A DNA stretch of 15,153 nucleotides from DASRJX01 sp035649235 (lineage in GTDB: Bacteria; Acidobacteriota; Polarisedimenticolia; Gp22-AA2), in contig DASRJX010000084.1 of NCBI GenBank assembly GCA_035649235.1, forward strand, positions 1 through 15,153, read 5' to 3'. The stretch's first letter is position 1; every line of letters starts with the position of its first letter. The position numbers and the translations under genes were made by a program. The notes beneath the pieces are model-generated. The model was not told the origin of the DNA, made no database searches, and saw only the letters and a program-made list of their open reading frames with translations. This document shows, in pieces, positions 8,116 through 14,711 of the stretch.

Positions 8116-9114
8116 ATGCGCAGGCGCTTCAAGCCCACGTGGCTCCAGCGCAAGGCCGTCCGGGACAACGTCATCCGCATGGTGCAGTCCGGCACGGTGC
8201 TCGACATGTTCCGCCGGGCGGGGATTCCGGGGGATTTCGAGCCGACGGACGCGGATTTCCGGCTGGAGAGCCTTCACCCCGATCGCTTCGTGCTCCGCGT
8301 CGCCCTGCGCTCGAACGGCCACGTCCCCCGCTCCTACGCGCTCAAGGTCTACGTGGACGAGTTCGTGGCGAGGGTGTGGGAGCACTGCCAGAGGCTCGCG
8401 GCGCAAGCGGCGTGTCCGCACGGAAGCCTGAGCCTTCCGACGCACTTCCTCGCCGAGGAGCGCATCCTCGTGTTCCCGTGGGTCGATGGACCCTTCCTGT
8501 CGGACGTCTCCGATGGCCGGAAAACGGCGCTGCTGCGCGACGCGGCCCGGCTGGCGGCCCACCTGCACAGGCTTCCCGTCGTCCCCGAGGAGGAGACGAC
8601 GGTGCCGATGCTGCTCGACGAGGTGTCGGAGCGATGCGAGCGTCTGCGGACGAACTGGCCCGCGACCTATCCGCTGGTGGAGCCGTTCCCGGACCTGCTG
8701 CGCCAGGCTGCGACGTTCCTCGATCCGGCGACGCCCGCGCTGGTGCACGGAGATCTGGCCACGGGGCAGTTCCTGTGCGCCCGCGATCGTCTCGTCCTTC
8801 TCGACCAGGACATGTTCGGGTACACCGATCCCGCCTACGACGTCGGCCACTTCCTGGCCCAGCAGGAGCGCCGCTGTCTTCTGGACCCGAGCGTGCGGGA
8901 GCACGCCGATGAGTGGCTGGCGGCTTTCAGTGACACCTATCTCGCCGCAAACCCCCAGGTCTCCCGGCGGAACGTATCCTTCTACTGGGGACTGACCTTC
9001 GTCCGCAAGGTCTACACCCTGTGCCGGCGCGATCCCGTGACGGCGGTGAGCGAGGGACCGCTCCTGGCCGATTGCGCGCGGCGCTGTCTCAGCGAAGTCA
9101 TGAGGCCGGAGTGA
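8116..9114 (+). CDS. APH/choline-kinase-fold phosphotransferase
   Basis: A 332-residue protein of the aminoglycoside phosphotransferase/choline kinase fold, predicted to phosphorylate a small molecule with ATP or GTP. Visible elements are a probable nucleotide lysine in YALKVYV (K77), a hinge around ILVFPWVDGP (117-126), the catalytic loop HGDLATGQF (211-219) with catalytic D213, and the metal-binding LLDQD (228-232). In the usual HGDxxxxN loop the last residue is Asn; here it is Gln, a variant I believe occurs in some uncharacterised APH relatives. The ATG at 8116 follows AAGGAA (8105-8110) with a 5-nt gap. It begins 21 nt after the glycosyltransferase stop, and its own stop overlaps the next gene as GTGA. 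No resistance phenotype should be assumed from the family name. Confidence 0.85.
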   Translation: MRRRFKPTWLQRKAVRDNVIRMVQSGTVLDMFRRAGIPGDFEPTDADFRLESLHPDRFVLRVALRSNGHVPRSYALKVYVDEFVARVWEHCQRLAAQAACPHGSLSLPTHFLAEERILVFPWVDGPFLSDVSDGRKTALLRDAARLAAHLHRLPVVPEEETTVPMLLDEVSERCERLRTNWPATYPLVEPFPDLLRQAATFLDPATPALVHGDLATGQFLCARDRLVLLDQDMFGYTDPAYDVGHFLAQQERRCLLDPSVREHADEWLAAFSDTYLAANPQVSRRNVSFYWGLTFVRKVYTLCRRDPVTAVSEGPLLADCARRCLSEVMRPE

Positions 9115-12100
9115 CGACGGAAGCGAGCCGCAACTGGTCGATCCTGCGCCTGCTCTGGAAGTACTTCCGCAAGGTCAGCGGGCGCCTCGGGCTGGCGCTC
9201 CTGTGCGTGGCCGCCGGCGCCGCCCTCGACCTCCTGAAGGCCTGGCCTCTCAAGATCATCATCGATCACGTCCTGCTGTCGCACCCGCTCCCACCGTCAC
9301 TCTCCATTCTCCAGCCCCTCCTGGCGATCGGGTCGACCTCCCAGATCCTCCTGCTCGCCGCCGGGAGCATCGTCGCCATCTCCGCCCTGGGCGCCCTGAT
9401 CTCGTACGCCGAGGTCTTCGTGACGACCTCCCTGGGGTACGAAGTCGTCTACTCGCTGCGCCGCGAGATCTTCTCGCACCTCCAGAAGCTGTCGCTCTCC
9501 TTCCACAATCGCGCCCAGTCCGGCGACATCCTGTACCGCATCGGATCCGAGACCGGCGCCATCAAGGACCTGCTGACCGATTCGGTCCTCAAGCTCACCG
9601 AGTACGCGCTGACGGTCGTCCTGTCGTGCTGGGTGATCTTCGCGCTCGACTGGCACCTGGGCGTCATCGCGGTCGTGGTGATGCCGCTCCTCGGCCTCAG
9701 CCTCGCCCAGGTCTATCGCAAGACGAAGCGGACCGCGAAGCTTCAGAAGCGCAAGGAGAGCCTGATCGCAGGGCGGATCAACGAGGTGCTCCGGGCGATC
9801 CCTCTCGTGCAGGCGTTCTCACGGGAGAAGTACGAGGAGGACCGGTACGACGCCGCGACCGAGGAGACCAAGCGCGCGGGCATCCGGATCGCGCGGCTCG
9901 AGGCGGCCGCCTCGCGGACGACGCAGATCGTGGTCGCGATCGGGATTGCGGCGACGGTCCTCTACGGGGCGCACAAGGTGTTGACCGGCGTGCTGCTGCC
10001 CGGGACTCTGATTCTCATCGTGGGTTACGTGAAGGACATGTGGAAGCCGTTCCGGCGCATCGCCAAGACGGCCGGCGATCTCTCGAAAGGCTTCGCGAGC
10101 GTGGAGCGCATCGCCGAGATCCTCGATATCGAGCCGGAGATCCAGGACCCGCCGGATGCGATCGAGGCGGGCGTACTCCAGGGCGCCATCGAGTTCCGCG
10201 ACGTGTCGTTCGATTACGGCGAGGGGAAGGCCGCCCTGCGGGACGTCTCCTTCTCCGTGCGCCAGGGCCAGAAGCTGGCCCTGGTGGGGGTGTCCGGCGC
10301 GGGCAAGTCCACCATCGTCAGCCTGATGCTGAGGCTCTACGACCCGCAGCAGGGCGCGGTGCTGGTCGACGGGATCGACATTCGCCGCTACCGCCGTGAG
10401 TCGTTCCGGCGGCAAATCGGCCTGGTGCTCCAGGATTCGGTCCTGTTCGGTGCGACGGTGGCGGAGAACATCGCCTACGGGCGCCCCGAAGCGTCTCGTG
10501 AGGAGATCGTGGGCGCGGCGCGCGCCGCCAACGCGGACGAGTTCATCCGCGAGATGGAGAACGGCTACGACACGGTGGTCGGGGAGCGCGGCGCGACGCT
10601 CTCCGGCGGCCAGCGCCAGCGGATCGCCATCGCGCGCGCGCTCATCCGGAACCCCTCCATGCTGATCCTCGACGAGCCGATGACCGGGCTCGACGCCGAG
10701 ACCGAGCACGCCGTGCGCCAGGCCCTGGAGCACCTCATGCAGGGCAGGACCTGCATCCAGATCACCCACGACCTCCCGTCCGTGGTGAGCTCCGACCTGG
10801 TGGTCCTGCTGGAGGAGGGGCGCGTGCTGGACCGCGGCACGCATGAAGCCCTCGTGGCCCGAAGCAGCCGTTACCGCGAACTCTACGACATGGACACGAA
10901 CGCCCAGGTGGAGGCGAGGGCACCGGCCGACGCGGCTGCGCGGACCGACGTCGTTGCCGGAGTCGAGGTGACGTCGCGGACCGACGCGGTTGCGGGGGCC
11001 GACGCCAGGACACCGGCCGACGAACCATTGCGGGCCGACGCACACACGCCGACCGACACGCGCGCGCAGGTGGCCGCGGACTCGGCCGAGAAGGCGAGCC
11101 ATCCCACGCCGGCTTCCTCGGCGGCGAGGCGACGTCTCCCGTCCTCGGCACGAAGCACCGGCTTCCCCATGGATCCGGAATTGCCGCAGCTCCGGGTCGC
11201 AGCCGATCCGGAGCGGATGCTGAAAATCTTCCGGGCGTGCCTGGAGCCGATCGACGGGAGGTCGTACGACGTGCGGGCCTGCGAGCCGGTGCGCTTCCGC
11301 TGCCGCCAGTCCACGGATCGCTGCGTCCTCCAGTACCGGCTGCAGGTGGTGGACCGGGACACCGGCCGCGAGCGCTTCCCGTGGGTCACCGGCATCCTCT
11401 ATGTGCGTCCGGGGGAAGCGGAGCGCCTGTGGAGGGAGCTGCGCGACGGCGAGCCGTGGAGGGAGATCCCGAAGGACTGGAGGATGTTCCGGCCGGTCGG
11501 TTACGAGCCCGACCTCGGGATGCTGCTCCAGGTTTTTCCCTACGATCGGAAGCTCAAGACGCTTTGTCCGGTGATGGATCAGGCGTTGAGCCTCCTCGGC
11601 CCCAGGCTGAGACCGGCCGGACGCCACGTCCAATCCGAGTCGATCGAGCCCACGCGCTACCGGACGGAGATCGGCGCCGCGCTCGAGTACAGGGCGCTGG
11701 ATGGACAGGACGACACGTCGGGAACCGTCGTGGGGCGCCGCTACCTGAAGGTGTATCGCAACGGGTGCGGCGAAGACACCTACCGCCTGCTGCGGACCAT
11801 GGCGACCTCAGCGCGGGAGCGGCGTCAGCCGTACGCCTTCGTGCGGCCGATCGGCTACCTGCCGGAGTGGCGGACGCTCGTGCTCGAGGAGGCACCGGGT
11901 CGCTCCCTGCAGGGCCTGCTGCAGGAAGGTCAGGACCCGGCCGCTGCGGGTGCTATGGTCGCGCGCGCGATCGCCGCCTTCAACACGGCCGGCCTGACGG
12001 GGCTGCGGCGGCACTCCCTCGCCTCGCAGCGGGCCAACGTGGAGCGGGCCGGAGCGCTCGTGCGGTGGGCCGTCCCGGAGCTGGCGGACGACGTGCGCGC

Positions 12101-12512
12101 CATCACCGAGGCCGTGTCCGAACTGGACGATGTCCCGACGGCCCCGATCCACCGCGACCTCAAACCCGAGCACGTCTTCCTCACGGACGATCGCGTCACC
12201 TTCATCGACCTCGATTCGGTCGCGGAGGGGGATCCGGTGCGCGACGTCGCGCACCTGTTCGCGCACCTCGTCTGCCGATCCGGCATGGACTCCGTGCCGG
12301 CGCCCGCGGCGCGCGCCGCGGCCATCGCCTTCGTCGACGAGTACTTCTTAAGGGTTCCCAAGGCCTGGCGGGCGGCCTTCCCCGTGCACAGCGCGGGCGC
12401 GATGCTCGAGGTGGCCGGGAGCATCTTCAAGCGCCAGGAGCCGCGCTGGCGCAGGAAGGTGCACTCCGCCATCAAGCACGCGCACGCGGCGCTGTACGGT
12501 GGTGTGCGATGA
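9111..12512 (+). CDS. ABC exporter fused to a C-terminal APH-fold kinase module
   Basis: An 1133-residue fusion. Residues 1 to about 320 are a six-helix ABC exporter membrane domain of the MsbA/ABCB type, with a coupling segment around SFHNRAQSGDIL. The nucleotide-binding domain (about 345-593) has Walker A GVSGAGKST (393-401), LSGGQ (497-501), Walker B MLILDEP (517-523) and the switch histidine H553, all intact, so it should export. Residues 594-686 are a repetitive Ala/Thr/Asp/Pro-rich linker. From 687 a two-part kinase-like module follows, with VFPYDRKL (808-815), RYR (849-851), a probable nucleotide lysine (K880), HRDLKPEHVF (1014-1023) and FIDLD (1031-1035). The start is a GTG at 9111 inside the preceding stop (GTGA); this removes 30 codons of an upstream open extension that lies within the previous gene. 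An internal ATG at 11169 has no Shine-Dalgarno sequence and the frame is continuous, so I read one protein. The module is kin to the next gene. Joining a type IV exporter to such a kinase is unusual. Confidence 0.88.
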   Translation: MTTEASRNWSILRLLWKYFRKVSGRLGLALLCVAAGAALDLLKAWPLKIIIDHVLLSHPLPPSLSILQPLLAIGSTSQILLLAAGSIVAISALGALISYAEVFVTTSLGYEVVYSLRREIFSHLQKLSLSFHNRAQSGDILYRIGSETGAIKDLLTDSVLKLTEYALTVVLSCWVIFALDWHLGVIAVVVMPLLGLSLAQVYRKTKRTAKLQKRKESLIAGRINEVLRAIPLVQAFSREKYEEDRYDAATEETKRAGIRIARLEAAASRTTQIVVAIGIAATVLYGAHKVLTGVLLPGTLILIVGYVKDMWKPFRRIAKTAGDLSKGFASVERIAEILDIEPEIQDPPDAIEAGVLQGAIEFRDVSFDYGEGKAALRDVSFSVRQGQKLALVGVSGAGKSTIVSLMLRLYDPQQGAVLVDGIDIRRYRRESFRRQIGLVLQDSVLFGATVAENIAYGRPEASREEIVGAARAANADEFIREMENGYDTVVGERGATLSGGQRQRIAIARALIRNPSMLILDEPMTGLDAETEHAVRQALEHLMQGRTCIQITHDLPSVVSSDLVVLLEEGRVLDRGTHEALVARSSRYRELYDMDTNAQVEARAPADAAARTDVVAGVEVTSRTDAVAGADARTPADEPLRADAHTPTDTRAQVAADSAEKASHPTPASSAARRRLPSSARSTGFPMDPELPQLRVAADPERMLKIFRACLEPIDGRSYDVRACEPVRFRCRQSTDRCVLQYRLQVVDRDTGRERFPWVTGILYVRPGEAERLWRELRDGEPWREIPKDWRMFRPVGYEPDLGMLLQVFPYDRKLKTLCPVMDQALSLLGPRLRPAGRHVQSESIEPTRYRTEIGAALEYRALDGQDDTSGTVVGRRYLKVYRNGCGEDTYRLLRTMATSARERRQPYAFVRPIGYLPEWRTLVLEEAPGRSLQGLLQEGQDPAAAGAMVARAIAAFNTAGLTGLRRHSLASQRANVERAGALVRWAVPELADDVRAITEAVSELDDVPTAPIHRDLKPEHVFLTDDRVTFIDLDSVAEGDPVRDVAHLFAHLVCRSGMDSVPAPAARAAAIAFVDEYFLRVPKAWRAAFPVHSAGAMLEVAGSIFKRQEPRWRRKVHSAIKHAHAALYGGVR
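10918..11040 (+). repeat. Degenerate tandem repeats coding the linker of the ABC-kinase fusion
   Basis: Within the linker, a unit resembling GCGGACCGACG-GTTGC-GG-G-CGA occurs at 10940-10965 and again at 10976-11001, offset by 36 bp. A second unit, CACCGGCCGACG followed by TGCG and CCGACG, occurs near 10921-10950 and 11010-11040. The translation alternates RTD, PAD and RAD groups, for example ARTDVVAGVE and SRTDAVAGAD. This looks like in-frame duplication in a flexible tether. Confidence 0.45.
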
Positions 12513-12556
12513 GCGCGCCCGCGTCCGAAGGAGCCGTGGGAGGATCAACATGCTGA
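12509..12556 (+). other. Possible 15-codon coupling ORF between exporter-kinase and last kinase
   Basis: An ATG at 12509 overlaps the exporter stop as ATGA and opens a 15-residue frame (MSAPASEGAVGGSTC). Its TGA at 12554-12556 lies just inside the next gene, whose ATG is at 12550. Ribosomes finishing the exporter could traverse the gap and re-initiate. No good Shine-Dalgarno sequence precedes it, and a peptide this short may be chance. Confidence 0.2.
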
Positions 12557-13806
12557 CCGAGACCGATGCCGACGTCGTGCGCCGCGATCCCGCCCTCCCG
12601 GGGCTGGGCGCGGTTCTCGATCCCGACCGGCTGGGTGAACTCCTGCGACCGGCGCTTCCGGAGCGGGAGATCGGCGCCGGACGGATCGGCTGGATACGGT
12701 ACCGTCCTCACGACTTCTGCCGCGCCGCGTACCGGTTCGAGGTCTCCGGCGGAGAGATCGACGTCGGCCTGCACGCCTGCCTGCCGGCGGAGCTCTCGGA
12801 ATGGCGCGGGAACGGCCACGGCGGGGAGCGCCTCGTCCTGGAGGACCTCGCCCTGATCGTCTCGGTCTTCCCGAACGATCCGAAGCTCATCGGGCTCGCG
12901 TCGCTCGAAGAGACGGCGGATCGCCCGGAGGTCCTGCGCGCGCTCCTTCCCGACCGGCCCGAACTGTGGCACGGGGAGCTGCGCCGGCTGCGCTACCGCC
13001 CAGAGCGCCGCTTCACGGCCGAGCTGCGCTCGGGAGAAAGCCGCGTCCTGGTGAAGTCGTACACGCGGCGGGGGTTTCAGCGCAGCCAGTCCAACGCCCG
13101 CGCCTTCGTGTCGCGCGGGCCGCTCCGCGTGGCGCGCCTCCTCGGCGCGTCCAAGCCCTACCGGCTGCTCGCCTTCGAGTGGCTTCCGGGCCGGATGCTC
13201 AGGGATCTCTGCAACAAGACGGAGCTGGACGAAGGGAGCGTGGCGCTGACCGGTGCCGCCCTGGCGGAGCTGCACGCCCAGGACCCCGAAGGGTTCGTCC
13301 CCTGGACCAGGGACGCTGAGCTCGCGGATCTGGCGACCATCCGCTCCGAGGTAGCCTTCCTGGCGCCCGGGCTCGCCCGCCGGGCCGAGACGGTCGGCGG
13401 GCGGATCTCTGCGCGGATCGCGGCCGCGGCCCCTCGATCCGGCGCCATGCACGGGGACTTCACCGGGTTCCAGGTGCTGGTGGACGGCGACGTCGCGGGG
13501 ATCATCGATCTCGACCTGGCCTGCTGCGGCGACGTCACCGACGACCTGGGCAACTTCCTGGCGCAGACGGAGCGCATGGCGCTCCACGGCACGCTGACCC
13601 CTACGCAGGTAGCGCGCATGGGGTCGGCGCTCCTCGACGGATACGCCGGCGTCGCAGGCGCCCTGCCCGGCGATGTCCCACTCTACACGGCGCTCCAGTT
13701 GTTCCGGCGCTCGCGCTTCCCCTTCCGCGCCCGCGAGCCGGAATGGCCCGCGCGCATGGCAGAGCTCATCGATCGGGCCGAAGCAATCCTGAACGCCGGG
13801 AGTTGA
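12550..13806 (+). CDS. APH-fold phosphotransferase, paralogue of the exporter-fused kinase module
   Basis: A 418-residue kinase-like protein. The catalytic loop is HGDFTGFQ (301-308), with D303 the predicted base and Gln in place of the usual Asn. The metal motif is IIDLD (318-322). A probable nucleotide lysine is K169 in RVLVKSY. An N-terminal region of about 140 residues carries VFPNDPKL (106-113) and RYRPERR (148-154). The same two marks occur with nearly the same spacing in the C-terminal module of the preceding exporter fusion (42 residues apart here, 41 there). This indicates that the two share a full two-part architecture, not only a kinase fold. I choose the ATG at 12550 because GGGAGGA (12538-12544) is 5 nt upstream; the frame is open 17 codons further up without such a site. 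It is the last gene of the operon and is followed by a strong hairpin. The substrate is unknown. Confidence 0.85.
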   Translation: MLTETDADVVRRDPALPGLGAVLDPDRLGELLRPALPEREIGAGRIGWIRYRPHDFCRAAYRFEVSGGEIDVGLHACLPAELSEWRGNGHGGERLVLEDLALIVSVFPNDPKLIGLASLEETADRPEVLRALLPDRPELWHGELRRLRYRPERRFTAELRSGESRVLVKSYTRRGFQRSQSNARAFVSRGPLRVARLLGASKPYRLLAFEWLPGRMLRDLCNKTELDEGSVALTGAALAELHAQDPEGFVPWTRDAELADLATIRSEVAFLAPGLARRAETVGGRISARIAAAAPRSGAMHGDFTGFQVLVDGDVAGIIDLDLACCGDVTDDLGNFLAQTERMALHGTLTPTQVARMGSALLDGYAGVAGALPGDVPLYTALQLFRRSRFPFRAREPEWPARMAELIDRAEAILNAGS

Positions 13807-13837
13807 CACTTAGAACGTCGCGCCGCCACAGCTGCAT

Positions 13838-13887
13838 GGCGCCATCGAGCGGGCCGGTATCAGCGTGCGGCCCGCTCGATGGACGCC
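13838..13887. terminator. Strong hairpin between converging genes, likely bidirectional terminator
   Basis: A perfect 15-bp inverted repeat, CCATCGAGCGGGCCG (13842-13856) and CGGCCCGCTCGATGG (13868-13882), encloses an 11-nt loop. Four more pairs, GGCG (13838-13841) with CGCC (13884-13887), extend it past a one-base bulge. It lies 31 nt after the last operon gene and 12 nt beyond the stop of the converging DUF1579 gene. No T-tract follows on either strand, so it would be a U-less terminator or a 3'-end stabiliser. Confidence 0.75.
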
Positions 13888-13899
13888 GCCAAGATTCCT

Positions 13900-14508
13900 C
13901 TACTTCTTCGTGTAGGTGATCTCCATCATCTTCATTTCCTTGCCGTCCTTGCCCGGCCCGTACATCTCGAAGATCTCGGTCGTCGGGCTCGTCCAGCGCG
14001 TCGTCATGCGGGCCTTGACCGGGCCCTTCTTGACCGGGTCGTTCCAGGACCCGTTGAAGGTGCAGGTCTTGCCCTGCGCGTCGCAGGTCCCTTCGCTGAC
14101 CATCATGCCCGTGGACATGCTGTCCATCCACGTGGACCAGTACTTGCCGGACACGTTGTCGTAACCCCTCATGCCGTGGCCGGTGAAGGGGGTGCCCATC
14201 ATCGAGGAGGTGACGTCCTCGACGAGCACCCGCCCGCCCAGCGTCATCTTGCGGGTCGCCGTTCCCGTGTCCTGCGTCGGGGGCGCGGCGGGATCCTGCC
14301 ACCCCTTGATCTTCATGTCATACGTCCCGGCCGAAGTCGCCAACGTCTGATGCTGAGGGCCCGGCGTCCCCGCCTTCATGTAGGCCTCCATCTCGGCCTT
14401 CTGCTCCGGTGTCATCTGCGGCTGCTCTTTTCCCGTCTGGGCCAGGGCCACGGTGGCGACGAGCGCCATCCCGGCGACTGCGAGCCCTCGTCCTGCGTGC
14501 TGACGCAT
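13900..14508 (-). CDS. Secreted DUF1579 family protein
   Basis: A 202-residue exported protein of the DUF1579 family, which has no established function. The first 23 residues form a Sec signal peptide with a basic start, a hydrophobic core (VAGMALVATVALA) and an Ala-x-Ala cleavage site before Q24. A Gln/Glu/Met-rich stretch follows, then the DUF1579 domain from about 50 to 200, with the typical GHGMRGYDN (110-118), KYWSTWMDSMSTG (122-134) and a closing strand MMEITYT. Two cysteines, C142 and C149, could form a disulfide in the periplasm. The lone sulfur-rich composition includes many methionines. The ATG at 14508 has GGAGGA 7 nt upstream (14521-14516). It is transcribed toward the five-gene operon and probably unrelated to it. 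Confidence 0.9.
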   Translation of the reverse strand: MRQHAGRGLAVAGMALVATVALAQTGKEQPQMTPEQKAEMEAYMKAGTPGPQHQTLATSAGTYDMKIKGWQDPAAPPTQDTGTATRKMTLGGRVLVEDVTSSMMGTPFTGHGMRGYDNVSGKYWSTWMDSMSTGMMVSEGTCDAQGKTCTFNGSWNDPVKKGPVKARMTTRWTSPTTEIFEMYGPGKDGKEMKMMEITYTKK

Positions 14509-14562
14509 TCCAGAGTCCTCCTCGAGAAGGTGGTGGTTAAACGAAATAACGGAACGCGCCGG

Positions 14563-14591
14563 AGCATACCAGAGGGCGCTTTTGCGCGCCA
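14563..14591 (-). promoter_or_regulatory. Possible extended -10 promoter for the DUF1579 gene
   Basis: The minus strand carries TGGTATGCT, a TGn extension plus a -10 box TATGCT (14568-14563). The hexamer 17 bp upstream, TGGCGC (14591-14586), is a poor -35, which is tolerated when the extension is present. A start near 14556 would give a leader of about 48 nt that includes the Shine-Dalgarno sequence. Confidence 0.35.
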
Positions 14592-14607
14592 GACAGTGAA
14601 AGGGCCA

Positions 14608-14659
14608 GGTCCCGGCCGCGGCGCTCAGGGAAGAGGGTGCGTTCCGCGGTCGCGGGACC
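14608..14659. repeat. Imperfect inverted repeat in the TPR-DUF1579 gap
   Basis: Arms GGTCCCG (14608-14614) and CGGGACC (14653-14659) pair outside CCGCGG (14616-14621) and CCGCGG (14644-14649). A small internal loop separates the two stems and the terminal loop is 22 nt. It lies between the terminator-like hairpin of the TPR gene and the DUF1579 promoter region. It could be a second terminator or a protein site; its function is not known. Confidence 0.4.
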
Positions 14660-14671
14660 GATGGCCTTCCC

Positions 14672-14703
14672 CCGCGGTGACGGCAGGACCGCCGTCACCG
14701 CGG
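14672..14703 (-). terminator. Terminator-like hairpin after the TPR gene
   Basis: A perfect 13-bp stem, CCGCGGTGACGGC (14672-14684) and GCCGTCACCGCGG (14691-14703), encloses a 6-nt loop. It starts 8 nt beyond the stop of the leftward TPR gene. As with the other hairpin in this window, no T-tract follows, which may be normal for this GC-rich genome. Confidence 0.65.
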
Positions 14704-14711
14704 AGGCTCGA

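Noticed and set aside
6829..8904. A 691-codon open frame on the minus strand opposite the second glycosyltransferase and the first kinase
   Set aside because: It is antisense to two genes with clear family motifs; its translation shows no domain and has the His/Arg/Glu/Val-rich look of GC-rich shadow frames.
9021..9110. A 30-codon upstream extension of the ABC-kinase fusion
   Set aside because: It lies inside the preceding kinase gene; the GTG at 9111 in a GTGA overlap fits the operon pattern.
9819..11633. A 604-codon minus-strand frame opposite the ABC-kinase fusion
   Set aside because: It lies opposite intact Walker and signature motifs and has no recognisable domain or start signal.
8116..13806. 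Reading the three APH-like proteins as antibiotic resistance genes
   Set aside because: The fold covers many non-resistance kinases, the loop differs from known resistance enzymes, and nothing in the window identifies a drug substrate.
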